A stretch of DNA of 64,000 nucleotides from Thamnaconus septentrionalis (lineage: Eukaryota; Chordata; Actinopteri; Tetraodontiformes; Monacanthidae), in contig CM020517.1 of NCBI GenBank assembly GCA_009823395.1, positions 10,443,501 through 10,507,500 on the forward strand. The letters are read 5' to 3'. Below, piece after piece: positions 49,501 through 62,663 of this stretch. How positions within the stretch are numbered: position 1 is the first letter of the stretch; each line of letters begins with the position of its first letter. The notes beneath the pieces were generated by a model, which searched no databases, was not told the origin of the DNA, and worked only from the letters and a program-made list of their open reading frames with translations. Made by a program: the position numbers and the translations under genes.

Positions 49501-52500
49501 GCAGGAGATACTGCGAAATGATCCTGCTAACGAAGGTGGGGCTGGACCTGGAGAGCTGCTGCCGGACGGTAAGTCCACGCACTTAAGATTTATTTTTAAA
49601 ACAGGATTTGAAGAATCAATCAGAATTGGCAATTTTAAGACAGGTCAAGGCTTCATCGACCATCCAAACATTGAGCTATGGTGCTGAAACGTTTGGAGCT
49701 ATTGACTTACAACAACAAGACGCTTAGGATCAATGCAACTTAACCCACATGAGGCCATCAAGGTCTCATTTTCATGTCGTGATTCTGCTGATAAAGACGT
49801 GGGAGGGTGAGCTCATTGCTTTTCTTGGTCGATGAGTGGTGAACAAGAAAGAGTTTAAGTAATCTGTAACTGAGCATGGGAAATATAAATGGTTTGGACT
49901 GATATTAGCTAGACATTAGACTGATATTATGGACCTATTAGTTCCCACTGAAACCGTAATTAAAACCTACGAAACAGCCGAGGTCGCCCATGCAGTGAAA
50001 CATACGTCCTCAAATATTATGAATTATGTTTAAGCTGGAAGTCTTGGAATACTATACCTAAATATTGTCAACCTGTTTGACACTAAAGATCTGTTCTGAT
50101 TTATTTCTCTTCCCAGAACCGGTCTCAGATGTTGTGGCTCCTGAGGAACCAAATGAGGACATTTCCTTGGCAACCCCAGACTCCCACCTAGATACAGAGA
50201 TTACGGACACTACTGAAGTTACCAACGACATTCCTCCAGCACCGACAAATCCCACCGTTACTGAGATGCTTGTCACAGAAACAAATCAGCCAGTCTTGAT
50301 GCCACCATCTCACGAGGACGCCGTCCAAGGAATTGAACCAGAAGAAGAAATAAACCCCCTGCCGTCCCCTGCAGGGAGCGGAGAGGAGCCTGAAGATGGA
50401 GATGCAGTAAGTGGAGGCCACACGGAATCCTCCACGATCTCAACGGACCTGCCCTCTCAGAACTCAAACATTCAAGAGGATGTTGGGTTAAGTCTCAGCG
50501 GGGTGGAGGCAGAAGTAAATGAACCTCTGGAGGAGGACAGCGGCAGCGGATTCCCCACGGAGACTGACGAACGTCCGTACGAATCCACGGCTGCACCGGC
50601 CATGAGACAAGCCAGCACTCCACTGATTAGCGTGGTGGAAAAGAGGAAGGAATTAGTAGTCTTCTTTAGCCTGAGAGTTACTAACATTATGTTCTCTGAG
50701 GATCTGTTCAACAAAAGCTCCCCAGAGTACAGATCACTGGAGAATACCTTTCTCGAGCTGGTAGGTACACAAGCTTTTGCACTAGATGTCTTGTTTTTTC
50801 ATGTTACGCTCTCACACTTGTTTTTGTTGTAGGCCAAAATGGTGAGAGTACAAGGGTGCAATATTTTAAGTTGATCATTTTAGATGTTTATTTAGTGGTG
50901 CTCAATCTGGATCTTGTTGTCCGGCACAGTTGAGGATGCACCCTGCAGTAAGCCTTTGTCCTCACTGCTTATTTTTTTTAAAACCCCTGATTAAAACCAA
51001 ATTATTATATTTACATATTTATTTTTTTATGCTTTAAAGATGTGACTTGGCTTCAAGCTATCGCCAATTTCTAAATTACATGCGCAGTATGCTCTTGCAC
51101 TTTTATCTGATTTTGTGTTAGCCGGATAAAGATTTATTCTGTTTTGCTCAGACACAGCACTCCAGGTCCAGAAACTCGCCAAACCCTGGAGCTTCCAGTA
51201 AATCTGGGCCTAGGAGACAGACAACTTTAGCCTCCATACCGGTATTTTTCGTTTCCATATTGGAACTACCTCTCAAATGCCTCAGAGAGAGCATTATCAT
51301 TCTATTTCTCAACTAACCCCACTAAAATGCAGAATATCAACATTCAACTAACATTTTTTCCACATCACTCAAATGCTCATCTGTACTTTCCGCTTTTTGT
51401 GTGGTATTTACGTGTAGAAACTTTGGTGCAGCTGTTCATGTTCTGTTTTTGTGTTGTCCTCTGATTTGTATGTTTTGCCTTAACTTTTTGAATTTTGCAG
51501 AATATTTAGATTTTCAATACTGTTCAGCAAAAGACTCCCCCTCCCCTCCAAAAGAGTGCAGTCTTAAAATGACAACACTTTTCTGATACTTGGAGCTAAT
51601 TTTAATGTTTTAACATATACAAAATATGCAAATTAACAGTTCAAAAATGTATCTGTAATTTAGTTTCTGTTGCATCAAGGAACTGTTGCCTGGTCAATTT
51701 TTATCTATTAGTGTATTATGCACTTGTGTATTTAAAAATTGGCACTGGCATATGTGGATTTGTAATTGGACATAGCAAGACAATGTTGACAACACCTTTG
51801 CATCTCTTTGCTAACCAGTATACTAACAATAGCTAGTAACTAACGGTTTTACAGTTCTTCTGCTACGTCACCAATGTGGTGTTCATTGAGTGTGTGTCCA
51901 ACATTAAACACTAATCTTCTGGACCGTGGGTGTGGAAATATAACACTTTGTTTGTATGCTTTGCAGTGTAAACACTTTTTGCTGATGAAATATTAATTGT
52001 TTAGGACAGAGGTATGCAATTTGAAGTATGCAAGAAGTCATCAAATACACATCTGATTCTCGTTTGTGTATGACCACGTTTGCTGTTAAGTTTGTGAATG
52101 TTGGAGGCCTTAACGTTAAACTTGGAAAGTGAATCACAATTCAAAAAAGAAAGAAATCAGTGGGGAACGATGCGACAGCAGGATTTTTGGACCTCGCTGC
52201 CGAGTCTCGCAGCTTTGTACAGATAGTGTTGCCGAAGACTGAATTGCTTAGTAGACAGGGGAGCGCAAGGTAGCCCGGGCGCCGGCTGAATCATGACACC
52301 TGAGTCCACCTTAGTCATTGTAGGACTCGGAAGGGTTGTCGACTTGCGCTAAGAAGCTTTACGTAATTCTGGTCCGTTCTTGCACGGCACACACTGCGCT
52401 ATTAACAGCTCCAATCTGCTTAGTGTGACATCAATTAGGGCTGTGTTGACATCTGTACGCATGTTGTAGTAGCAATACTGCATATATCTTATACTAGTTG

Positions 52501-54957
52501 CCTTATGCAAGGAAACAGTGAAATGAATAAGAGACGGGTCGTTTAAGGACTTGATTATGGAGATTTTTTTTGGGGTTCCCTTTGCAAGCAATAATTCCCA
52601 CATGGTTTATTTTGCTTTGTTAGTGATGTTGCTATGGCCTTGACATCCTCCTCTTCTGTGAGAGAGCTTTGAATTTGCATCAGTTCCTTTCCAGCAGGTG
52701 AGCTTGTCCTTAAACCTGTGCCTATTAGTGGACATCAAAGCAAGACGCATCACCTGACATCCCAATTTAGTTGCATGGCTCTGGTTGATAGGAGAGACGC
52801 ATTTTTAGGCCTGTCCAGTGGTACCTCAAGTTACGTAAAAAAGGCTTCAGCCAAAAACTGATGCAGAACAGAGAAAACAATAAGGAGATTCTCCACTGGC
52901 AAGGAGCACAGGAAATGTGTGACTGGGGGATTTCCTCCGGCCCCTCAATAGGCGATGACAGTATAAAGATAAATAGCTCAAAGTTTGATGACCTTTTCTG
53001 TTCTATTTTTCATTCATCTATTATTTCAGTTTTGCACAGGGTTATATTTCTTTTTGTATAACAGAAATTTTCCCCACTGGGCTTTAACAATACCTACGAC
53101 AGACATAAATGCAAAGGAACTATGACAGCAACACTCCATCTCCAATCTTTAATGGTTGCCCAAACTGTGGTCTCTGTAGTTCTCCTCCGTTAGTCAATTT
53201 AGCTCTCTCACAAAACTAATGTGCAGACGTATGAACCGGTAAGTATTTATCATTTCGTGTCTGTTGTCACTATTCCTTTCGGAATAATCGGCAATCCTTC
53301 CTTTAAATGGGCTTTTTAGTGCCAGAATAGAACATATAGATCAAAGTGATCCAAGCTGTTTTATGAACTTCTGACAAAAACAGCAATAACAAGAGACACC
53401 AAATCATATAACGTGTGCAGCCCATTTAAATGGACATAATATAATGTTCTGCTGGGTATGGCACCCCATTTGTTATGCTGTGCATTTGCGCTGCCTCAGA
53501 TTCCATTAGCATTCGGTGACTTGCCAGTTCCCACGTGTTTGCCTTTGCCTCAGCCCTCCATTACTCCTGTACCTACTGGTTTGTGAAGCAACCAATAAAA
53601 TTGGACATGGAGGTTGGAATTCGTTTAATGAAACACAGCAGCGTGCTATCTTTAGTGCCCTTGTTTTTTATATTCCTTGACACCAGAGAGGGGGCGTTCA
53701 ATGATTTCTCAAAAAATAACCAGTAGATACATGTGTAACCTCTGAGATGCGTGTGATGTTTTTTTATTTTATGTCTTGGTGTTTCGACTTGTTTGCAGAG
53801 AGTCTTGGGTAAAATCTTGTGGAACAAATCCACTGAATCATCCGTGTTTGCGCTGACGCTCCTGCAGCAAGAGACGTTTGCTTTGACCTTGGACCGACGG
53901 CGACAGGGCCACGGTTTTGTATCCACTCCACGGTGTATATGTCTTGGCACTCCTGCATTGAGACAAATGGATGGCCAAACAGCAAGCTGTGTCCCCGACG
54001 TCTAATTTAATAGGGACTGTTGGCCATTTGCTCAGGATATATGACCCTCTTGTTCTCCACCTTTATTAACAATTGGGAAGTGTCCCTCAGTTAGCTGTCT
54101 GCCGGCGATAAGCGAAGTAGCCTGATCAGAGTAGAGCTCCTTAAGGCCTCTTATCTCCTGCTCGACAGCCAGGCCAGCTAAAGCATCGTAATCTCTTCCT
54201 CTGGCGCTGCGACCGTTTGATGTTTGCCTCCTCTTGACGGGAATGTGAAATAGCAGAGGGGAGCGCGGTTCAGATCGATGAGCGCTGATGCAGGTCCATT
54301 ACTCGAGCCAGTGGACTTCCTCAGAATTACCGCCGCCGTCCTGCCCAAGATCATAGATTAGCCTCTTAGCTGGTACTCGGAGTCTTTTGCAGTATTTTTT
54401 TGCATTACAATTGAATAATTGAAACGCAGCGGGGTAGAAGATATGAGAGAATGCGTTAAACAAGGATGAAGAAATAATAAAAAAAAAACAACCCAAAATT
54501 AATGGCATCCACTGTGATGCCTCTGAGGGAGGAAGCAGCGCCAGATTACCTGGCTTGATGAATACAGACGCACTTGTTAAAATCCGCCTAACAAATTAAG
54601 TTGTAATTAAATGTTGAATAAATGCAATTTTAAAAATTGATGTTTATTTCAGTAAGAATAATTTAACGGCCGCCACCTTAATTCGCTTCTCAATTTTCCA
54701 ATTAAAATTTTGCAGTAATGCTGCAGGAAACGAGAAGCTCATCAGCAGACAAATGTTGCCGCAGGTTACCTTCCACAACCCCGATTAAATTCATTTAGGT
54801 TCAGGGTGATTTTTAAAATTATGGTCAAACAGACACCATTGACTGGATGACCAGGGTCTTTTGTTGGTCAGAACAATAAAGCGTGGCTGTCATCTACATA
54901 TAATGCACTTAAGATAATAGCTTTTACCAAACACCATATAAATTTAAAATATTTTTC

Positions 54958-55048
<91 letters not shown>

Positions 55049-58000
55049 TACATATATGTATATATATTTGTTGGCGCTGATGTAGTTTTGACTCTCCCCA
55101 GGCCATGATAAAGCATTACAAAGTTCTCATTACCTCTGCAGGCACCACTAGCTCCTTTTGCTCTCTCACGCCAATTTTTGAAAACCCAATTTTTGTTCCC
55201 CCGAATGTAACTGGGCTACAAAATCAGCACAGCTATGGCAGGATTTCATGCTTGCATCAAAATTTAATTAAGAACTATTCATAGCGTTCACACAGTAAAA
55301 TGTGACCTGAATAATTCAGAATTGGCTGCGCTGCGGCGAACCTCAGCTCTGTCGCGGTGGAAGCTCATGTGTCGGCGCTCAGCGGGGCGATGGCGCTTTA
55401 CTTACGCATGACACCTCGCTTCCTGTCATTAACCCAATCATCCGAGTAGAAATCCTCCCAGACTTAACGCCCCTTGCTGCCTTGCACATAGTTCCACCGC
55501 CCATCACTAACCAAACATTAATGAACACCAAGTCCAGAAGAACGGGCGGCCGACAAGGCGGAACTGGCGTCTGACTCGCTTTCCCCTTCGTGCTCCACAG
55601 CTCCTGCCTTACCTGCAGTCCAACCTGACTGGATTCAAGCAGCTGGAGATTCTCAACTTCAGGAACGGCAGCGTTGTGGTGAACAGCAGGATGAAGCTGG
55701 ACAAGCCGGTCCCCTATAACGTGACGGAAGCCGTCCAGTGTGTGCTGGAGGACTTCTGCAGTGCGGCGTCCAAACGGCTGGACATTGAGATCGACAGCCG
55801 CTCTTTGGAAATAGAGCCAGGTATCATTTTTTCTACTGCTTTCTGCTTCTTTGTGAGCGACCGCAGAACCAAAGCTCTACCTTGAAAGAGAACAGGCCTT
55901 TACTCACCGGATGCTTTGTTTTGTGCAAATTATTTGGCGAGGAAAAAGTTCTGGAACATCTGATTGGGTTTTCTCTCGAAGAATGAGAGTGGGACGCCGA
56001 GTAACGCAGCCTGTTTGCTTTCCAAGAACAAGGTCAATTTCGCTGAAATGTCGCACTGCGAACAAAAAGGATCAACCACTGACAATAGCCGTGCCACAAT
56101 AGCATCGGCGGAATTGCTGACAGGCTGCGTGTTGGTGAGCACCTGGCTTGTCTGAGGAACAACACACAAGGTTGTAGTTATAGTGACAGACACAAGGGTC
56201 TGATGTCAGAATGGGGAAAAACTTTATTGAGTCGTTTCCTTGTCTGCCGCACTTTCTTTATTGCAAAGTCTTCCAAGTCCTTGTGTTACCCGACGGCTCC
56301 AATGTCTCTGTGTTTTTAATCTGCAGACCAGCTTGAAACTATTTTATCCAACGCTTGGTCTGCGTGTTCCTGTCATTATTATTGACGTCACAATCTTTCT
56401 AAATAATGGTTTTGCGAAAGCAAAAGTGTTGCTCAATGTCGCCTCTTTTTATTTTGGCTGTAGTGGTATTTAGGGAGTTGCATACCTGTTGTTTTAGTTC
56501 GGACCCGCTAAAGTGGGTGAAGAAAGACGAGGTGTGGCACAGCGTCCTCCATCAGTTGGTAGTTGCCGCTTTGTCTTCCTGATGAAGGTGTTAAACTTGG
56601 TAAACTACCAAATAAACCTTTATTTAGTGAACATCTGGCGAGTAAAGGCATGTTTTTATAATTATGCAGCAAGGCGAGACCGCATTTGACGGCCTGCCAT
56701 TGCTGCTGCGTCAGTAGAGCCGCATCAGATGCGCCTCTCTTGCTCGGCAGTGCTGACAGCATTGTGACCTTGTTAGTTAACAGTAATCCTTTAGCGCGCC
56801 CTTTAATTTCTCCTGCGAATACGAGGACAGATGGACGCTAAAATAATTGTTAACAAGCTATCGCCTCTTGGTTTCCTCGCGTCCCCTCGTCCTCTGCTGT
56901 TTTCAGCTGACCAAGCGGACCCCTGCAAATTCCTGGCCTGCAATGAGTTTTCGCGCTGCGTGGTGAACAGTTGGACCAACGAGGCGGAGTGTCTGTGCGA
57001 TCCGGGCTACAGCATCGTGGACGGCCTGCCGTGTCAGAGCACGTGTGACCTGCAGCCAGATTACTGCATGAACGGAGGCCTGTGTGAGATCATACCGGGC
57101 CACGGAGCCACCTGCAGGTACGCAAAGACTAACCAAGAAACACATGAACTTGGCCTAGTGGCATTTAAAGACATAGTTCAGTTTAGATTGTCACCCATGT
57201 CAGCGGACACAGTTCCCAATCCACATAACCAGTCCAGAGTTTCACAGAGGGACAGAACGGCACCAAATGGAAACCAGTTGTGACCTTAAATAATACAAGA
57301 AAGAACAGAAAAGAATCAAAATGCCTCTGTGCTGCCTGTGGGTTGTCATTAAAGCTTCCTGAAGACGCTGTAGTTCAATTCCTATCACAATGGCAACATT
57401 AAAATTGTGTTTACAGCCAAAATAACTGCTGTAGACTCCCGAAGGGTTTGTTCATGTGAACTCTTGTGAGTTCGAATTTGTTGACACATTTCAGACCATG
57501 TCAAAAAAGGCCCCAAGTAGGAGGCAATAGTTTGTATTTTGGTTTTAAAAAAATAATATACTGGGCTGATGTCATTGTTTTGATATTATAATATAATAAT
57601 TGCTGCATTTCAAATTTGCAACAAAAAAAAAAAAAAGTATTTTGATTGTTTTAACCAAATAAATTATTTGGGTATCTTGACATTTACATTTGGTTGTGTT
57701 GGAGTTTAATTAGGTTGAAATTTTTAGATTTCACTATTTTATTGAGGATATGGTTGAAAATAAATGACATAATATGTTCTTGTGCATGTGGATATTTTTT
57801 GTGCACACCTGTGCCTCGTTTACCTCCCACTCTATAAAGTGGGTGGTGCTTGCCTCAGGTCTTTCTTGCCAGTTTGTTTGTGAGCATTGTCAGAACCTCA
57901 TTACTTTTATTTTCATGGGGTTTTTTTGTTTTTTTTTTGGTTTTTTTGACTCCTGCTCTTCAAGTTTTCAAGCTTTCTTAGTTGGCCAGCGGGTGTGGCA

Positions 58001-61000
58001 GCTTTTCTTGTGCCAACTTGAAATTTGAAAAGTGTCATGAATTATAGACAGGGGGGCCTTATTTCAGATACTGTCCAGTTCAGCAGTCCTAAAAATGCAC
58101 CTTTAAATTATTCAGTTTTTAATCTTTTTTTTTTTTCAAACATTTTCCTCCAAAACAAATTGTCCTAAAAAATGAATCAGCCAAAGGCAACAAACCCTGT
58201 TCCTCTCCCAAGGCAGAGAGCCAATCATGATGGCACTAATACAGTGGTTCTCAAACTTTCTCTGTCACGCCCCACCTTGGAGGAAGAACATTTTTCATGC
58301 CCCCCCCCCAAATTTGGGGAGGAGCCCCAAATTTGACGTGGCTGTGTCTTGAGGGATCCTGATGAACCTGCAAGTGGCCCCATGTCTCTAGGACAAAGTT
58401 GACTTTTGACCCCATAGACTTGCATGGCATTAGGGCAGTGGTTCTCAAACTTTCTCTGTCACACCCCACCTTGGAGGAAGAAATTTTTTCATGCCCCTCC
58501 CCCCCAAAAACAAACAAACAAACAAACAAACAAACAAAAAAACAGCCAAAATGGTGACAAAATATTTTTTTTTCAAATTCTCTGAAACAACATAAATGTG
58601 CAAATAATGTTTTACCTTTGGCACACCACTTTTTGTGATATCAAAATCATTCTTTTTTTTTGTCATGAACATTAATTTCACATTTCTCTTCATTTATGAA
58701 ATGTATTATTATTTTGTACACCCACTTTGAGAAACACCATGTTGAATGAACTGCAACTTCACTGAAGATTTTAATTCTTTAAGCAAATGAACTTTGTTTT
58801 GCACCAATAACTACAAATAATTATATCCAGTAGTGTAGCACTTGTGGTCTTTCATATTTAAGTAATTTATATCTTCATAAAATGAATTACCCCCAACCAC
58901 AGAAAATCTGCATAGATCTTCAAAAAACAGCATATTTAGCCCTCTGTTCGATTGAATTTTCAGTTTGAAATTACAATCAGTTTGGAGTAGGTGGAAGTGG
59001 TGTCACCCCGTTTCAAATACGATCCGTCCATGCAAATGCTCTCTACTGTGAGAGCCTCGTGCCTGTGTCCTTCACATCACTGAAAAAACAAAAATCAAAA
59101 AACTCATGCGCTCATCTCTTCCTGATCATATTTTGAACAGGGGAAATGTTTGTTAAATGTTAAACCCAACCCTGAATGGAACTGCATTTTCAACTGCAGC
59201 TACAGAACAAAGACAACACATTTGATGAGCCAAGCAAACAACTCATCAACATTTACTACTGACGGCGGTTGTGTGTGGCATCATGTGTGCGTGTCGAACA
59301 GCCAACGTCGGTGCATAACTTTATGGGAGCCCACAAATCAATCTGATCCTTTGAGTCATTGTTCATGTCAACAAAACAATAACAAACTGATCTCATTGAC
59401 GCACCTGCTGCTGTGAGAAAACAAAAGTCCTGTATTTGATTTTATTTGTGTTTATCTTTGGGCCTTTTAAAGTGATTCAAGTGCGGTTTGCAGCTTTGGT
59501 CTGGTGCCACATATGTAGATAAGAAAGTCTGCTGTGAATTTCTCTCATGACTTTGCAACTTTGCACCCCACTCCCCGATATTAATATTCCCATCAAATGT
59601 TTCCATTTTTTTTAATGTCAAAACTTCCAACTTCATGAATATAAAATGGAAATGGGGAAATCGCTCCCTTGTTTCTTTGAGGTGATGACGTCCATCTCTG
59701 TGCGTCTTCTGCAGATGCCCCGTGGGTAAATACTGGCACTACCACGGCGAGCACTGTGGCGAGCTGGTGTCCATGCCGGTGGACCCGCCGCTCATCGTCA
59801 CCTGTCTGGTGGGGAGCCTCTGCCTGGTCTGCGCCGTCATCGGCATCTTGATTTTCATCAACAAGAAGTGCATCAGCAGCAGAAAGGCCGTCACCTTGGT
59901 GTAAGTGCCAATGTTGTCAACTCCTCTTGTTGTTCCCTTCCCTCCCGCCTCCTCCCTCGTGATTGGTGACGTGTTGTGATGCCCTCCCCGCCCCCAACCC
60001 CACCCTCCTCGTAGGCACACCCTCGCCCCCTACGCCTTTGAGAACACTCTGAGGGTGAACCCGGTATTTGAGAACGACGACGGGGTCTTAACTCAGGTGT
60101 CCACCCTGCCGTACGCCTCAAGCTCTGCCTCGTCCCAGTCGCAGCAGTCTGAGCCGGAACACTTTGCCTCCATTGAGAATATTCATCTGAGCATTGAGGT
60201 ACACCAGGGGCCCGACTACTAACCCAAAGCCTCCTAAAACTGATACAGGCTAACAGCAATGACTTGTGTTTTTTTCTCGAGCTTGAATAACAAACTAAAT
60301 TTGGCCGAGTTGCCAGAGCTTTAACATCCTGTAGGACATCCAGACACCACTGCCATAAAATGAGTGATATTTGCCATTTTGGGTGAAACACACTTTGGCC
60401 ATTACAGGCAAATCCAATTCAACCTTCTATAAACTTTCAAACCCACACGTCCAACTGGTGAATTTCTAGTGTTATTATTGCACTAACGAGGCGATTAACC
60501 GCAATCACAAACCCGAGAGTCCCATCCATGAATGGACAACTAAATGCCCTGTTTCAATGACAATTTGTATTTAAACAGCCTTCTCCATCATGCTGCTCAC
60601 GTTTTTACATCATGTGACCTAAATGACTCCTAACAGCAAGGGCACATGACACGTTATTCAGACCTGGACAGCTTTTGTTCCAGTATGTTGTTTGAGATGA
60701 AGACATTGCCACCACGTTACTTCTTCAATGCCCTTCAACGCGTGATACAATCTCTAAACTGTAGCAGGAACCTTTTACATTTTCTGTAAATTTCACCCCA
60801 AGGTCAAGTAAAACTATTCTTCTTTTCTCCTGTTTACCTGGTTAAAATTCCTCTCAATCACTAACAGCAAAAGCTTTGCATGCGTTTGTGTCCACAGATC
60901 CCCAGACAACTCTACACCACCAGATCCGAAAAGTTAGTGTCGGAGATGGTGGATTTCCACCACTGCATACCACACGAGGTGAGCGCCGCAGCATGGTCAG

Positions 61001-61533
61001 ACAGGGGTTCTGATCAAGGGTTCCAAATACCCGTTGTAGAGTTCAAGGGAGAGCTGTTTGGGAAAGAACAAATTTAACGCTAATGCATTTCTTCCATTTC
61101 TGCAATGCATGATGGGATTGTTGGTTTTGGTTAATGTTTACATTCATTGTTTTACAGCTTTATGATGTGTGCAAAGGTAAAAGCAGCCAAGTCTGCCTCC
61201 TTCCGTGTTTTCCGACATAGGAACCAAATTGATTTCTTTCATTTTTTTTTCAGTAAAATAATCAAGGATGGCTCGCTATCCATTCTAATGAATTAGCATC
61301 ACTCTTTGCTTAGTGTGGAAAATTATTTTCCCCCTTCAAGTTTAATCAATCAAAAACATTAATTGATTTATCCAAAGCCAATCTTTTCGATGCACTTCCA
61401 TTGGATCAAGTGTTGCATTTTATTTACTCTCCCTCTTGTCTCCTCTCAGACGTGGCGACGGCCAAATGAATACAGAGCGTGTTGCGTGTTGAGGGCAGCA
61501 GACGGCGAACACTTGGACGGAACGGTTGTGTGA
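43600..61533 (+). CDS. impg1: Interphotoreceptor matrix proteoglycan 1, complete, 17 coding exons
   Basis: Exons: 43600-43666, 45896-46111, 47114-47280, 47406-47434, 47545-47579, 47668-47714, 47830-47979, 48624-48682, 48874-49073, 49155-49568, 50117-50760, 55601-55820, 56907-57117, 59715-59900, 60015-60198, 60898-60978, 61450-61533. All phases join (2994 nt, 997 aa). The protein has a signal peptide (1-19), a basic RAKR site (61-64) before [14 protein letters not shown], a first SEA domain (from about 190), a Glu/Thr/Ser-rich acidic segment (about 325-635) with SGSG at 603-606, a second SEA domain (about 638-750) with GSVVV at 699-703, two six-cysteine EGF-like modules (about 755-835), a TM helix (about 846-868) and a tail of about 130 aa. 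It organises the extracellular matrix around photoreceptors. Adjacency to myo6 and htr1b and the N-terminal match favour IMPG1 over IMPG2, although human IMPG1 lacks the TM part. Which teleost duplicate (a or b) is not decidable here. Confidence 0.93.
43667..45895 (+). other. impg1 intron 1
   Basis: A 2.2-kb intron after the signal-peptide exon. It has a (CTAT)n tract at 45689-45706 and otherwise unique sequence. No other gene is seen. Confidence 0.8.
50761..55600 (+). other. impg1 intron 11 (4.8 kb, inside the second SEA domain)
   Basis: The longest intron of the gene. It contains a TATG/TA microsatellite at 54957-55068 and unique AT-rich stretches with many AATTA motifs near 54560-54780 that look like a candidate enhancer. 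No conserved exon was found between the exon ending SLENTFLEL and the one starting [11 protein letters not shown], which join directly in phase 0. Confidence 0.75.
54957..55068. repeat. (TATG)n-(TA)n compound microsatellite
   Basis: TATG units followed by a long TA tract with CATA variants at the end, in impg1 intron 11. Confidence 0.95.
58242..58435. repeat. 197-bp-family dispersed repeat, copy C (single unit)
   Basis: It begins CAGTGGTTCTCAAACTTTCT as copy A does, and carries one unit (GCCCCAAATTTGACGTGGCT through GACTTGCATGGCATTAGGG). It is cut exactly where another CAGTGGTTCTC end begins at 58436. Confidence 0.85.
58436..58741. mobile_element. hAT-Charlie-like MITE
   Basis: Left end CAGTGGTTCTCAAACTTTCT; right end TTTGAGAAACACCATG, whose complement CATGGTGTTTCTCAAA is an imperfect match to the left. 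The interior has (CAAA)n at 58506-58540 and T-runs and no coding sequence. No clear 8-bp duplication is visible because it abuts copy C. Confidence 0.65.
58506..58540. repeat. (CAAA)n microsatellite
   Basis: About eight CAAA units inside the hAT-like element. Confidence 0.9.
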
Positions 61534-62022
61534 CGACGCCTGGATCAACTCAGGAGATTCAGTTTGGCCGCGGACCAGACGCAGAACTCGTGTCGGGAAA
61601 ATGGTGTTAAAACGTCTTGTGATTTGTTGTTCATAGTGATTGTGTCTCGTTAGACAGAGAGCTATGGATGTGACCGTGAGTGTAGGTTGTCTTGAAGTGG
61701 GACCTGATATTTATTTTATAAATTGGATGGTAGGAACATTTCCTGTATACCCTTGGAAAAAGGTCTCTTCCTCACAATGAGGTGTAATATTATGTACAAA
61801 GTGATACGCAGAGATATATCTTCACGCTAGACTGTCAGACGCAGTTCGTTGTGTTGCTGTTTGGACTGTTGATTGGAGGTGTCGACCTAAGAAGCCGTCA
61901 TAGTGTGTTTGATATTAGAGTAATGTTGTGTTGTTGTGCAAAACTCTCACCACTAATCATCTGTCCTCTTCTTTTTTCTTTTCTTTTTTTTACACATTTT
62001 GCATTTAAATGAAAAAAATAAA
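61534..62022 (+). terminator. impg1 3' UTR with polyadenylation signal
   Basis: The first strong plus-strand AATAAA after the impg1 stop is at 62017-62022, followed by a T-rich run. The 3' UTR would be about 500 nt. Confidence 0.6.
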
Positions 62023-62632
62023 ATGTTTTTGCATTTTAAAAAGCAAATTTCTTTATTTTTATTTTTTATTTCTTTTTTACAAATGGGCTAATTTTTACTT
62101 GCTCACTATGGAATCTTGATAAAAATCAATTAGTGAAAAAAATACCAAAAGATGCAAATAATGACAGTCAATAAGTAGAACACACTGATTAGTTTCAAGA
62201 ATGAGGAGACAATTATATTTATGGAAGGGAAGGTTTCATTTTGTTTTAAATCCACGTACTGGAAGTTGGCCTCAGTTTACCAATGACATCAGCCCTTACA
62301 GTAGCCTTTGTTGTCTAATTAATCTAGAGGCTAATCTCATAAGCTGCTGATGGGATGCCAGATATCAGCATGAGCAGTCAACTTCACCACCATGCTTGCA
62401 AATCTGCTCAGTTGTTGTCACGAGTTAATTAATTTCACAGAAGAAAACAAGTCGTGACACAGAGCAACAGATTTATTTCTTTTTTTTCGGTTTTCCAGAC
62501 GACACAACCTCCATATCCAAACATGTCTTTGTCATTTTCTACTTAAGTGAAACAACTGCCCACCCCCGATTCTTACAAGCACAAAACCTCAAAGTAAAAT
62601 ACTGCATGCAATAATGCAGAAAGAGCACACGC

Positions 62633-62663
<31 letters not shown>

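Larger units (their letters stand above)
57118..59714 (+). other. impg1 intron 13
   Basis: A 2.6-kb intron that splits the second EGF-like module from its last cysteines. It contains the repeat cluster at 58242-58741. The remainder is AT-rich, without coding potential. Confidence 0.8.

Noticed and set aside
43600..61533. impg2 as an alternative name because of the TM segment
   Set aside because: The N-terminal and SEA2-EGF sequences and the myo6/htr1b neighbours fit IMPG1; the TM feature is treated as retained ancestry.
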